Assembly (NCBI RefSeq): GCF_012163145.1
Contig: NZ_JAAVTX010000001.1
Coordinates: forward strand, 806,001 to 870,000
Length of the DNA: 64,000 bases
Direction: 5' to 3'
Source of the DNA: Falsiroseomonas frigidaquae
GTDB taxonomy: Bacteria; Pseudomonadota; Alphaproteobacteria; Acetobacterales; Acetobacteraceae
Shown: positions 9,950-19,056 of the stretch, one piece after another
How the letters are laid out: the number at the start of each line of letters is the position of its first letter
How positions within the stretch are numbered: position 1 is the stretch's first letter
The notes under the pieces: model-generated
Databases searched by the model: none
Told to the model about the DNA's origin: nothing
The model's input: only the letters and a program-made list of their open reading frames with translations
Position numbers and translations under genes: made by a program

Positions 9950-10497
9950 TCGCGCTCCGCGCTGGCGCTGCGCTCGCAGTCGATGGACGCACGAAGGCGG
10001 CGGCGGAGGAGGCACGCCTGGCCTTCGATTCAGCGCCGTGACGCAGCACGGTACGCGGACGGCCTATGCCGAAGCCCTGGTCGTGGCTGGCCCCGCGGGA
10101 GGCCGTGGAGGCGATGCGGGAGACGCTCGCCTTCGATCCGCACTGCCCGCCGCGCACGCGCGCCGTTCTGGGCCGCTCATTGCTGCTGGCGGATCAGCCC
10201 GAGGATGCGTTGCGCCAATTGCATCTCTGCGCCGCGCAGATGCCCGATTTCGCGCCCTGCCAGGGCACCATCGTGGTCGCGGCGATCGAGACAGGGCTGA
10301 TCGAGGAAGCGCGCGTGGCGCTCGCGCAGATGCGGCGGTTGCACCCGGAATGGGCAGCCGGCGGGAAGCCCTTCCCCCGGTTCCTGCGCCGGCCGGAGGA
10401 CATATCTCGATTCGAGAAGGCGTTCAGCCTGGCCAGGCGCCTCGATTCAGTAGCCGCCGCCGGTGGGCTGATGACGCCGAGCGCCACGGCATCCTGA
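9950..10497 (+). pseudogene. Decayed TPR-repeat protein gene
   Basis: The only intact stretch is 10066-10497 (143 codons), which reads as TPR helices: EAVEAMRETLAFDP, RAVLGRSLLLADQPEDALRQL, and a tail with FLRRPEDISRFEKAF. Upstream, other frames contain matching TPR-like text: KAAAEEARLAFDSAP ends at a TGA at 10039-10041, and TAYAEALVVAG lies in a third frame at about 10059-10095. The ATG at 10066 has no ribosome-binding site. The simplest reading is one TPR gene broken by at least two frameshifts and missing its 5' part. It is divergent from the autotransporter. Confidence 0.55.
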
Positions 10498-10515
10498 GCG
10501 GTTGCCCCCGCGCGA

Positions 10516-11727
10516 TCACGAGCCGGCCACGCTTCGCGTCGTGTGGTTTGCGCCAACGGCCGCGAGCGTCGCCAGGACCCGCTCAAGATCCCGCAGATTG
10601 GCGACTTCGGATTTTCGCAGGATGGCGCGGATCTGGTTCCTGACCGTGTCGAGCGAGACGGCACGGCGCTGCGCCACATCCTCCGCGCTCGCACCGCCGA
10701 TGAGCCGGATCGCCACCTCGGCCTCGGTCGGGCTCAGTTCAAAGAGGTCGCAGAGCATCGCCGCCGGCGGCGATGCCCGGCGCACCAGATCCTCGATGAC
10801 GACCAGCGCGAGGCCAGCCGACTCGCGCGTCGCCGGATCGGCATCGACCAGCAGCGATGCTGGCACCGGCGAGATGAGGGCCGCCTGCATCGGGGCCAGA
10901 TCGCCGCCGTCGTCGCGCGGTCGGATGCGCAGCGACCCGCCCGCCCCGCCTTGCGCCGCCGAGGTGACCAATTGCCGCAGAGCCCGCGCATCGTCACGGT
11001 GCAGCGCGGTGAGGTGAGTGCTGCCTTGCTGAATGTGCGGTCCCGAAGCGAGCATCGCCAATCCCGAGCCTGGTCGCGACAGCGCATGCCGGCTCGCGGC
11101 ATTGGCGAAGCGCACCCGCGATCCGGCATCGACGATCACCACGCTGGTCGGCAACGCGTCGAGCGTGCTGACCGTCATGCGGAGGGAAGTATCCTGCGCC
11201 GCCAATCGTTCCCGCAGGTCGAGCGCCCGTTGTACATGTGGCAGCAGCATCTCGAGCAGGCGACAATCCTGGGCCGTGAAGGGGCAGGAGGTCTCGGCGC
11301 GATGCAGGCCGATCGGCGTAGGATGCTGCCCGCCCACCATGCCGCCGACCAGGTAGCGCCGGCCATGGTGGCGTGCGTAGTCGGCGTAGTATTCGCTTCG
11401 CAGGAATTCGTGTTCGGGCACGATCTCCGCGCTGAGCTTGGCCCGCAACAAATGATGCTGCCGCGCCTGGGCGAAATCCCGTCCCGCTTGGCGCCGGATC
11501 GGATCCACGCTGTGAAAATAGGCGGCATAGGCGGCCTCGGCCTCGCCCAACGGGGCCAGCAATTCCCGAGGCGCCCCGATGGCGCCGGGGACGATCAGGC
11601 TGGCACGATCAGCGGCGAAGAGCCGACGCATCTGCGACCCGACATCGAGCCATGCCACGCTGCCGGATGCGGCGTCATAGATGGTCCCGATGCATGCCAT
11701 GACTGCGCCATGCGGGTCCCGCGCCAT
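10516..11727 (-). CDS. LuxR-type helix-turn-helix transcriptional regulator
   Basis: 403 residues from the ATG at 11727, where CAGGA lies just upstream. The reading frame is open to 11949, but the extra Arg/Pro-rich N-terminus looks non-coding. The C-terminus has a LuxR/GerE HTH: LSPTEAEVAIRLIGGASAED, then VSLDTVRNQIRAILRKSEV, around residues 333-388. The central part (VSTLDALPTSVVIVDAGSRV, then FANAAS) resembles a PAS fold. The N-terminal third is a sensory region of unknown ligand. It lies between the TPR remnant and padC; control of the decarboxylase region is only a guess. Confidence 0.85.
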   Translation of the reverse strand: MARDPHGAVMACIGTIYDAASGSVAWLDVGSQMRRLFAADRASLIVPGAIGAPRELLAPLGEAEAAYAAYFHSVDPIRRQAGRDFAQARQHHLLRAKLSAEIVPEHEFLRSEYYADYARHHGRRYLVGGMVGGQHPTPIGLHRAETSCPFTAQDCRLLEMLLPHVQRALDLRERLAAQDTSLRMTVSTLDALPTSVVIVDAGSRVRFANAASRHALSRPGSGLAMLASGPHIQQGSTHLTALHRDDARALRQLVTSAAQGGAGGSLRIRPRDDGGDLAPMQAALISPVPASLLVDADPATRESAGLALVVIEDLVRRASPPAAMLCDLFELSPTEAEVAIRLIGGASAEDVAQRRAVSLDTVRNQIRAILRKSEVANLRDLERVLATLAAVGANHTTRSVAGS

Positions 11728-12212
11728 GTTCCTGCCCACCGAAGGTGCACGGCTGTTACAATACCGGGGGGGCACCGACGCCGCAATGCGATAATCCGCG
11801 GCGGAGCGCCCGCGCCGCCTGCCTGCCGGCGACTGGCCGCTCCCGGGCGCTGGCACTGCCTGGGGCTCAGCGCTGGGCATGGTGCTGGCGCATCGCATCC
11901 AGCGCCGCACAGGCCGGCGCCTGTCCAGTAGCGGCGAGCGCCTGCGCAACCGGGGCTGGCGACCGAGCGGCCTCGACGATCGGTGGGTTGCCGGCGGAAG
12001 CGGGACCGGCGGCGAGGGCGAGGCAGGGCTTCATTGCAAGGGCGCTCCGGAAGGGTCGCTCAGGGGCCGCCACGCGGCGCAGGCATCCTCGCCCGCCCGG
12101 CAGGCCCGGCGCATGGCCAGAATTGGTCATGCCTGCGCCGCCGCGCCTGGTGCACCCATGGTGCCGCAACGGCCCGGTATCCTGCCGCGCGGCGCATTGC
12201 ACGGAGATCAGG
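11728..12212 (+). other. 485-bp divergent intergenic region
   Basis: This lies between the divergent LuxR-type regulator and padC starts. It must carry both promoters, but I see no clear sigma-70 boxes. Several short open frames cross it on both strands; none has a convincing start, ribosome-binding site or recognisable protein. Confidence 0.4.
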
Positions 12213-12731
12213 ATGTCTGACCCCCTCGCCTCCACAAGACCTGCCGAGATCGCGCCGTTTGTCGGCAAGCACTACATCTACACCTACGACAATGGCTGGC
12301 AGTACGAGTTCTACATCAAGAACGAGCGGCGCATCGAATACCGCGTCCATAGCGGCATCGTCGGTGGGCGCTGGGTCAAGGACCAGGAGGCGCACATCGT
12401 CCGCATCGCCGACGGCGTCTTCAAGGTATCCTGGGTGGAGCCGACCGGAACCTGCGTCAGCGTCGCGGTCAACCTTGACGAGCGGCGCGTGCACGGCGCC
12501 ACCTTCTTTCCACGCTGGGTGGTGGACGGACCACAGAAGATCGTCTGCTTCCAGAACCCCCAGATCGAGCTGATGCAGCGTTACCGCGATGCGGGGCCGA
12601 CCTATCCGACCGAACTTGTCGACGAGTTCGCCGACATCACCTTCATCGAGAATTGCGCGCGCGACGACGAGACGGTGATCGCCTGCGGCCCGGAGGCCCT
12701 GCCGATCGGCTATACGGCCCGACGCAACTGA
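12213..12731 (+). CDS. padC: Phenolic acid decarboxylase (PadC family)
   Basis: 172 residues from the ATG at 12213, with GGAG 7-10 bases upstream. The sequence is highly typical of the small beta-barrel phenolic acid decarboxylases: FVGKHYIYTYDNGWQYEFY (residues 12-30), HSGIVGGRWVKDQEAHIVR, TFFPRWV, then RDAGPTYPTELVDEFADITF. These cofactor-free cytosolic enzymes convert p-coumaric, ferulic or caffeic acid to the vinylphenol using the conserved Tyr/Arg/Glu set. It sits upstream of an M20 hydrolase and UbiX/UbiD genes, which suggests a plant-phenolic utilisation or detoxification cluster. Confidence 0.92.
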   Translation: MSDPLASTRPAEIAPFVGKHYIYTYDNGWQYEFYIKNERRIEYRVHSGIVGGRWVKDQEAHIVRIADGVFKVSWVEPTGTCVSVAVNLDERRVHGATFFPRWVVDGPQKIVCFQNPQIELMQRYRDAGPTYPTELVDEFADITFIENCARDDETVIACGPEALPIGYTARRN

Positions 12732-12732
12732 G

Positions 12733-13005
12733 ATGTCCGTGCTTGGGCCGCGCCGCGCCGGTGCGCAGCAATCACAGGGGTCGTGCAGGTGGTGCGGCGA
12801 CGCAAAGGCCACACACGGTCGAGACCGCCAGCGGATCACGCAGCTCCTGGCGCTCATCGAACATCCCGACGCACTGCCCGCAGACCTTGCACTGCGTCTT
12901 GGAGCGCTGCTCCTGGCGCTGACGCATGACGGCAGGCCCGCGCAGAGGTGCGACGTCCTACCGCAGCCAACCCGTCACCCCCTGACCTTTGGACGACAGT
13001 CATGA
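12733..13005 (+). CDS. Possible small hypothetical protein
   Basis: A 90-codon frame starting one base after the padC stop. The middle (RITQLLALIEHPDALPADLA, followed by LRLGALLLALTHD) looks like amphipathic helices and could be real, and the position suggests translational coupling. There is no recognisable domain and no strong ribosome-binding site. It overlaps the start of the next gene by 4 bp. It could equally be spacer between padC and the M20 gene. Confidence 0.3.
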   Translation: MSVLGPRRAGAQQSQGSCRWCGDAKATHGRDRQRITQLLALIEHPDALPADLALRLGALLLALTHDGRPAQRCDVLPQPTRHPLTFGRQS

Positions 13006-14285
13006 CCACTGGCGCACCCGGACCGCATCTGCGGCTCTCGACGCCGGCACTCCTGGCCGAGGTCGAGACCGTCTACCGCGATCTGCACGCGCATCCCGAG
13101 CTGTCGATGCAGGAGAAGCGGACCGCCGGCATCGCCGCCGACTGGCTCCGGACGGATGGCTATGAGGTTGCCACCGGCATAGGCGGCACCGGCGTGGTGG
13201 GCCTGTTGCGCAATGGCGACGGGCCGGCTGTTCTGCTGCGCGCCGACATGGACGCCCTACCAGTCAAGGAGACCACCGGCCTCGACTATGCCAGCAGCGC
13301 CACCGGCACCGACCGCTTCGGCCAGCCTGCGGCGATTGCCCATGCCTGCGGCCATGACATGCATGTCGCGTGGCTCATGGGCGCGACGCGGATCCTGGCC
13401 GAGCAGCGCGAGACCTGGCGCGGCACCGTCATGGCGGTCTTTCAACCCGGCGAGGAAACCGCCCAGGGAGCCCGCGCCATGATCGAGGACGGCATGGTCC
13501 ACCGCTTCCCGAAGCCCGATGTGGTGCTTGGCCAGCATGTCGTGCCCGCGCCGGCGGGCAGCATCGGCTGGCGCAGCGGCATCGTCATGGCCGGCGCCGA
13601 CAGCCTGGAGGTCACGTTGTTCGGTCGCGGCGCGCATGGCTCCATGCCGCAGCGGAGCATCGACCCGGTGGTGATGGCCGCCGCGACCGTGATGCGCCTG
13701 CAGACCGTGGTTTCGCGCGAAGTGGCGATGGCCGATTCCGCGGTGCTCACGGTAGGCACGCTGCAGGCCGGTCGCACCGAGAACATCATTCCCGACGACG
13801 CGCTGCTGCGGCTCAACGTCCGAACCTTCAATGCTGAAGTGCGCAGCCGCGTACTCGCCGCAATCCGTCGGATCGTCGCAGCCGAGGCGGAGGCCTCCGG
13901 TGCACCGAAGCCGCCCGACATCCAGACGCTGGGCCAGCATCCGATACTCAGCAATGACGATACGGCGACGCGCCGGGTGGTGGCCGCCCTGACGCAGCAT
14001 TTCGGTGCGGAGCGGATTCAAGAAATCCTGCCAGCCTCGGCCAGCGAGGATTTTGGCCTGTTCGGCGCCGCCTGGGGCGTGCCATCCGTCTATTGGTTCA
14101 TCGGCGGCATCGATGCGAAGGTCTTCGAGGCGGCGATCAAGGCAGGCAAGATCGATGCGCTGCCGGTGAACCACGCGCCCGACTTCGCGCCGGTGATCCA
14201 TCCGACGCTGGGCGCCGGTATCGAGGCTCTGGTGACCGCGGCCAAAATCTGGCTCGCCACGGATGCGGCCTCGGCCCTGCCCTGA
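13002..14285 (+). CDS. M20 family amidohydrolase (hippurate/N-acyl amino acid hydrolase type)
   Basis: 427 residues from the ATG at 13002. It has the M20D layout: HPELSMQEKRTA (31-42), ADMDALPVKE (81-90), the metal-binding HACGHDMH (114-121), FQPGEETAQGARAMIEDG, a lid domain with GRGAHGSMPQRSIDPVV, and a late ASEDFG. These cytosolic enzymes use two metal ions and a catalytic Glu to hydrolyse N-acyl amino acids, hippurate or similar amides. An in-frame start at 12948 would only add unconserved sequence. Next to decarboxylases, it may release aromatic acids from conjugates (inference). Confidence 0.9.
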   Translation: MTTGAPGPHLRLSTPALLAEVETVYRDLHAHPELSMQEKRTAGIAADWLRTDGYEVATGIGGTGVVGLLRNGDGPAVLLRADMDALPVKETTGLDYASSATGTDRFGQPAAIAHACGHDMHVAWLMGATRILAEQRETWRGTVMAVFQPGEETAQGARAMIEDGMVHRFPKPDVVLGQHVVPAPAGSIGWRSGIVMAGADSLEVTLFGRGAHGSMPQRSIDPVVMAAATVMRLQTVVSREVAMADSAVLTVGTLQAGRTENIIPDDALLRLNVRTFNAEVRSRVLAAIRRIVAAEAEASGAPKPPDIQTLGQHPILSNDDTATRRVVAALTQHFGAERIQEILPASASEDFGLFGAAWGVPSVYWFIGGIDAKVFEAAIKAGKIDALPVNHAPDFAPVIHPTLGAGIEALVTAAKIWLATDAASALP

Positions 14286-14513
14286 TCAATACGATGCCCA
14301 TGGTTCGGCCTGGCAGCGCTGGCAGGCGCCATGCACGTCGCCCTTGGTCAGTGCGCCGGGATGCCAAGCCTGCCGATGGCGGCGGCTTGCCACCGCCTTC
14401 GGAGGGCACGGGAAGATCAATGCGGCCGACCGCTGATCATGACGATTTCTGGCCATGCGTCCCCCAGCGAGGGGGGGCAGGGTGCGCGCATGCAACTCGC
14501 CCCAGGAGGCCTC

Positions 14514-15158
14514 ATGCAGAAACATCTTTTCACGCAGCCGCGCCGCCGCATGATCGTCGGCATCAGCGGGGCGACCGGCGTCGTCTACGGGCTGCGCCTG
14601 CTCGAATCGCTGCGCAGGTCGGGCATCGAGACGCATCTGGTCATGACCAAGGCGGGCGAGCGCACCCTGGCCTATGAGAGCGGCCACACGGTGCGCGAGG
14701 TCCGCGCCATGGCCGATCACTGGTATCCGGATGCGGATATCGGCGCGACCATCGCCTCCGGCTCCTTCCGCACGATGGGGATGGTGGTCGCACCCTGTTC
14801 GGTGCGAAGCCTCTCCGCCATCGCGACGGGCAACACCGACGGCTTGCTCACGCGCGCCGCCGATGTCTGCCTCAAGGAACGGCGCCGCGTCGTGCTGATG
14901 CTGCGCGAAACGCCGCTGCATGCCGGGCATATTCGCTCCATGGCCGCGGCCACCGACAACGGTGCGATCGTCTTCCCGCCCGTGCCGGCGTTCTACGACC
15001 GCCCTGCGACGATCGAGGACATGGTCGATCACACCGTCGGCCGCGTGCTGGACCTCTTCGACATCGAGGCGGGGCTCGTGCGCCGGTGGTCCGGCGGTGC
15101 GGCGCTTGTTGCGATGTCCTGCGCCACCGCTGACGAGGAGGTCGTGGCGTGTCGCTGA
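14514..15158 (+). CDS. UbiX-family flavin prenyltransferase
   Basis: 214 residues from the ATG at 14514, preceded by a consensus AGGAGG five bases upstream. GISGATGVVYGLRLLE (16-31) is the FMN-binding signature, followed by SGSFRTMGMVVAPCS (the prenyl-acceptor flavin site) and LMLRETPLHAGHI. UbiX enzymes join dimethylallyl phosphate to FMN to make prenylated FMN, the cofactor of UbiD decarboxylases. The last codons overlap the UbiD gene by 10 bp, so cofactor maker and user are coupled. Confidence 0.93.
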   Translation: MQKHLFTQPRRRMIVGISGATGVVYGLRLLESLRRSGIETHLVMTKAGERTLAYESGHTVREVRAMADHWYPDADIGATIASGSFRTMGMVVAPCSVRSLSAIATGNTDGLLTRAADVCLKERRRVVLMLRETPLHAGHIRSMAAATDNGAIVFPPVPAFYDRPATIEDMVDHTVGRVLDLFDIEAGLVRRWSGGAALVAMSCATADEEVVACR

Positions 15159-16642
15159 CCGATTTGCGTGCCTACATCGAACACCTGCGCGGCCTGGGCG
15201 AGATCCAGGACGTCGCGGCGCCTGTCGCGCTCGACCTGGAACTCGGCGCCATCGTCCGGCGCTGCTACGAAACCCGGTCGCCGGCGCCGCTTTTCACCGC
15301 CTTCTCGGACCACCCGGCGGGGTTCCGGATCCTGGGTGCGCCGGCCGGCCTCGGCCGTCAGCCCGGGCGGCAGCTCATCCGCGTTGCGGCGTCGCTGGAC
15401 ATGCCTTTGGACAGCACGGGCCATGACATCGTCAGCGCCCTGGCCGGGAGCCTCGACCTGCCGGCGATCGATCCGGTGATCGTGGACACCGCGCCGTGTT
15501 TCGAGAATGTCACCATCGGCGATGCCGTGGACCTGACGCGGCTGCCCGTCCCGCTCCTGCATTGCGGCGATGGCGGGCGCTATCTCAATACCTGGGGCTG
15601 CATCGTCGCACGCACGCCGGACGGATCCTGGACCAACTGGTCGATCGCCCGGATGATGCTGCTCGACGGCCGCCGCATGACCGGCCTCGTCGCGGCCGAG
15701 CAGCATGTCGGCATGGTGGCCAGGCGCTGGGCCGATCTCGGCAAGCCGATGCCCTTCGCGCTGGCGCTTGGCGTGGAACCGTCCATCCCCTTCATCTGCG
15801 GCATGCCGCTGCCGGCGCAGGTCAACGAAGCCGGGCGGCTGGGCGCCTTCCTGCAACGCCCGCTGCGCACGGTACGTTGCCGGACCGTCGACCTCGAGGC
15901 GCCGGCCAGTGCCGAGATCCTCATCGAGGGCCATCTGCATCTCGACGAGATGGCCGAGGAGGGACCGATGGGCGAGTTCGCAGGCTATCTCTGGTCCGGC
16001 GGCGCGATGAAGCGGCCGGTCTACCATGTCTCGGCGCTCAGTCACCGCAACGACGCCATCCTGCCGGTCGTCGTCGCCGGCGAACCTGTGGAGGAGAACC
16101 ACACCGCCTGGGGCATCCCGACCGCCGCGGTCATCCTGCACGACCTGCGCGTGGCGGGCCTGCCGGTGACCACCGCCTGGTGCCCCTTCGAAGCGGCGCT
16201 GCACTGGCTGGTCGTCACCGTCCCGCGCGACTGGCGCCGGCGCAGCGGCGCCGAAGGCGGGCAGCAATTCTGCCGCCGGATCGGCGAGGTGGTGTTCGGC
16301 AGCAAGGCCGGCGCGCTCATCCCAAAGGTCATCGTCGTGCCCGATGACGTGGATCCGACGGACACCAAGGAACTGGTCTGGGCCTTCGCCACGCGCTGCC
16401 ATCCGCTCGAAGGCCATGCGACCTTCGAGCACATCGCCGCCGCGCCGCTTCTCGCCTATCTGCGCACCAGCGAGAAGATCTCGGCCAGCACGGGCAAGAT
16501 CGTCTACAACGGCCTGCCGCCCGACGAATGGGGTGAGATGCTGCCGATCCGCGCCTCCTTCCGCCATGGTTATCCGGCAGAGATCGTCGCGCGCGTCACG
16601 GATCGCTGGCAGGAGTACGGCTTCGATCCCGTAGGTCCGTGA
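15149..16642 (+). CDS. UbiD-family prenyl-FMN-dependent decarboxylase
   Basis: 497 residues from a GTG start at 15149, with GAGGAG upstream inside the ubiX end. Motifs include LPVPLLHCGDGGRYLNT and the catalytic region EMAEEGPMGEFAGYLWSGG near residue 270, with the conserved acidic residues of the family. UbiD enzymes reversibly decarboxylate aromatic or unsaturated acids. The genomic setting (PadC, M20 hydrolase) argues for a phenolic/hydroxybenzoate substrate rather than ubiquinone synthesis, but the exact substrate cannot be read from sequence. Its 3' end lies just before a truncated EamA gene. Confidence 0.92.
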   Translation: MSLTDLRAYIEHLRGLGEIQDVAAPVALDLELGAIVRRCYETRSPAPLFTAFSDHPAGFRILGAPAGLGRQPGRQLIRVAASLDMPLDSTGHDIVSALAGSLDLPAIDPVIVDTAPCFENVTIGDAVDLTRLPVPLLHCGDGGRYLNTWGCIVARTPDGSWTNWSIARMMLLDGRRMTGLVAAEQHVGMVARRWADLGKPMPFALALGVEPSIPFICGMPLPAQVNEAGRLGAFLQRPLRTVRCRTVDLEAPASAEILIEGHLHLDEMAEEGPMGEFAGYLWSGGAMKRPVYHVSALSHRNDAILPVVVAGEPVEENHTAWGIPTAAVILHDLRVAGLPVTTAWCPFEAALHWLVVTVPRDWRRRSGAEGGQQFCRRIGEVVFGSKAGALIPKVIVVPDDVDPTDTKELVWAFATRCHPLEGHATFEHIAAAPLLAYLRTSEKISASTGKIVYNGLPPDEWGEMLPIRASFRHGYPAEIVARVTDRWQEYGFDPVGP

Positions 16643-16651
16643 CGTCACGAG

Positions 16652-17218
16652 ATGCTGCTTGCCCGCGGTGCCGCCACCCTGTGGGCGTTCCTCGTCCTCG
16701 GCCTGGTCGGCATCACGCTGAACCAGGCGCTGCTTTTCGCTGCGCTGAACCTCACTGCCGCGGTGAACAGCGCGGTGATCATGGCGCTGACGCCGCTGCT
16801 GACCATGATCGGCGCGGCCATCTGGCTCGGCGAGCCCATCGGCATCCGGGCGCCGATCGGCCTGGCGATCTCGCTCGCCGGCGCGCTGCTCGCCGTGCTC
16901 GGCGACGGGCCGCGGGGCATTGCCGGCTTCACGCCGGATTGGGGCGAGCCGCTGGCGCTGCTCGCTGCCGGGACGATGGCCTTCTACACCGTCGCCTCAC
17001 GGCGCCTGCTGCCGCCCGAGTTGCCGGTGCTGCCCAGCACAACGGCGATCACCGGGATCGGAACCATCTTCCTGCTACCCCTGCTGCTGGAACCGATGCC
17101 GCCGGGAATGCCGCCGGCCAATGTCGCCGTCGCGTGGGCAGGGCTTTCGCTGGGCGCGACGGTCTTCGCGCTGCTCGCCTGGATGTACCCGACCCGGGTG
17201 CTCGGGGTCGGCGAGTGC
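16652..17218 (+). pseudogene. EamA/DMT-family transporter fragment (both ends missing)
   Basis: An open frame of 200 codons (16652-17254), of which about 189 are EamA-like. It begins directly in the third helix region (VGITLNQALLFAALNLTAAV, then IMALTPLLT) and continues through the second EamA repeat to LLAWMYPTRVLGVGE. The family is usually near 300 residues with ten helices; the first two and the last two or three are absent. From about 17,215 the frame runs into sequence that belongs antisense to an amidase fragment. It is probably a non-functional deletion remnant. Confidence 0.75.
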
Positions 17219-17219
17219 C

Positions 17220-17531
17220 GGGCGCGTCCTCGCTCCAGGCCTTGTCCGGGTTGATGGTGCGGGAGCCAGACAGTGTCGGCCAGCCGATGGTCAGCGCATT
17301 GTCCTTGATCGTCGTTGGCACGCCATTCACCGGGCCGAGCGGCGCGCCACGCTGCCAGCGCGCCTCCGAAGCGCGCGCCTGGACCATCGCGCCGTCCTCC
17401 TCGAGATGTTGGAAGGCGTTCAGTCCTGGGTTGGTGGCGGCGATGTGGGCGACCTCGACGGGGGACAGGCGCCTGTCGCGGAACGCTTGCATCAACTCGG
17501 TGGCTGCGAGGCGCAGGAGATCCTTGCTCAT
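17220..17531 (-). pseudogene. Amidase (amidase-signature family) N-terminal fragment
   Basis: About 104 residues are clearly amidase: SPVEVAHIAATNPGLNAFQH, then GPVNGVPTTIKDNALTIGWP with the catalytic Lys of the Ser-Ser-Lys triad, then DKAWSEDAP. After DAP the frame loses all similarity; the expected GSS/serine region and the remaining 350 or so residues are missing. The ATG at 17531 overlaps the stop of the upstream MFS gene by 4 bp, so transporter and amidase once formed a two-gene operon. The truncation point coincides with that of the EamA fragment. Confidence 0.8.
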
Positions 17532-18826
17532 GATGGACTCCGCGCAGAGACGCCGTGTGTCGTGATCGGCTTGTCAGTGCCGGGCCGAGCCATGATCAAC
17601 ACAACGATCGCCAGCACCATGATCGCCACGGTGAGGCCCATCGTCAGGCCATAATCGCCATTCAATCGGCCTGCGAGCCAGATCTGAATATTGGCATTGG
17701 CGGCCGCGAGGAAGTTCCCCGCCTGGTACACGACGCCGGGAAGCGTGGCGCGCACCGGCGGTGGCGACAATTCGTTGAGGTAGATCGGGACCACGCCCCA
17801 AGCGCCCTGCACGCAGAACAGCAGCAACGCGGCGGTGACGCCGAGGCCGAGCGGCGTGGCGGCACCGACCCATGCCGGCAGTACGATCAACGCCAGCGCC
17901 ACCGCCACGAGAATGGACCGCGGCCGGCCGATCCTGTCGGACAGGACACCAAAGGCCACGCCGCCGAGAAGCGCGCCGAGATTGGCCGCAATCATGATGA
18001 GCGAGATCGTGCTTGTCCCAAGGTGATGCTGGATGCCGAGGACGGCGCTCGGATAGAGGTCCTGCGATCCGTGGCCGAGAAAATTCAGCGCTGTCATGAG
18101 GAGGATCGCAAAGACGGCCAGCCGCCAATGCTCTCGCAGGATGGGCCACAAGCCGGTGCGCCGTTCCTGCTCGCTACGCGCCAGCCAGTCCGGGCTTTCC
18201 GGCACACTTCGGCGGATATAGAGGGCCAGCAGCGCGGGCAGGATGCCCACCATGAACAACCCGCGCCAGCCAAGCCATGGCTCGGCCAGGTACAGCAAGG
18301 AGGCCAGGAGGTAGCCGGTCGGATAGCCGGCCTGCAGAACGCCGGAGGCAAGGCCCCGCTGCCCGGGCGGAACACTCTCCATCACCAGCGAAGCGGCGAC
18401 GCCCCACTCACCACCCATGGCTACGCCGAACAAGGCACGTAGCACCAGAAAGGCGCCGAGCGACGGGGCGAGGCCGGACGCGAAGGCCAATACCGCGAAT
18501 GCGACGACGTTGAGCATCAGGACTGGCCGTCGGCCGAAGCGGTCGGCCAGGCGGCCGAAGAGCAGCGCACCGATTGCGCGGCACGCCAAGGTCAATGTGA
18601 TGGCCATGGCAACGCTGTCCAGTGTCGCGTCGAAACTCGCCGCAACCTGGCGCAGGACGAACACCATGACGAAGAAGTCGAAGGCGTCCAGCGTCCAGCC
18701 GAGGTAGGCGGCGGCAAGTGCATGCGCGGACCCAGGCCATCGAGACCCGGCCTCCGGCGGCCCGAGGTTGTGCGGGACGGCGGCTTGGTCTGGCAAGCAT
18801 AGGCGGTGCTGTCCGGCGGCGGTCAT
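17528..18826 (-). CDS. MFS transporter
   Basis: 432 residues from the ATG at 18826. It has about twelve hydrophobic segments, the first at LAAAYLGWTLDAFDFFVMVF, and MFS motif A twice: LFGRLADRFGRRP after helix 2, and FGVLSDRIGRPRS in the second half. The pattern resembles the sugar-acid/aromatic-acid:H+ symporter group, so an aromatic acid or sialate-type carboxylate is plausible in this setting (inference). The in-frame start at 18925 would add a poorly conserved leader. It is followed with a 4-bp overlap by the truncated amidase. Confidence 0.88.
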   Translation of the reverse strand: MTAAGQHRLCLPDQAAVPHNLGPPEAGSRWPGSAHALAAAYLGWTLDAFDFFVMVFVLRQVAASFDATLDSVAMAITLTLACRAIGALLFGRLADRFGRRPVLMLNVVAFAVLAFASGLAPSLGAFLVLRALFGVAMGGEWGVAASLVMESVPPGQRGLASGVLQAGYPTGYLLASLLYLAEPWLGWRGLFMVGILPALLALYIRRSVPESPDWLARSEQERRTGLWPILREHWRLAVFAILLMTALNFLGHGSQDLYPSAVLGIQHHLGTSTISLIMIAANLGALLGGVAFGVLSDRIGRPRSILVAVALALIVLPAWVGAATPLGLGVTAALLLFCVQGAWGVVPIYLNELSPPPVRATLPGVVYQAGNFLAAANANIQIWLAGRLNGDYGLTMGLTVAIMVLAIVVLIMARPGTDKPITTHGVSARSPS

Positions 18827-19056
18827 GTCTGCGGTCCCGGCCCCTGAGGAGCCGATCCCATAGCAATCCGGCAATCGGGGAGCATGACCAGTACTGGGCA
18901 TGCACCTTGGGGTGGTCGCGGCCAATACTGCGGATCGTCAGCCGCTTCCGAAGAAGGTGCGCGCCAACTCCGGCAGCATCCCGACCATCACCCGGCGGCC
19001 AGCCATGCCGCCGGCGCCCACCCCCGCCCTAGACGGGCCCTTTGGAGTTTGAATCC

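Noticed and set aside
11867-12268. 133-codon minus-strand frame between the LuxR-type regulator and padC
   Set aside because: Overlaps the conserved padC start, has no ribosome-binding site and no recognisable motif.
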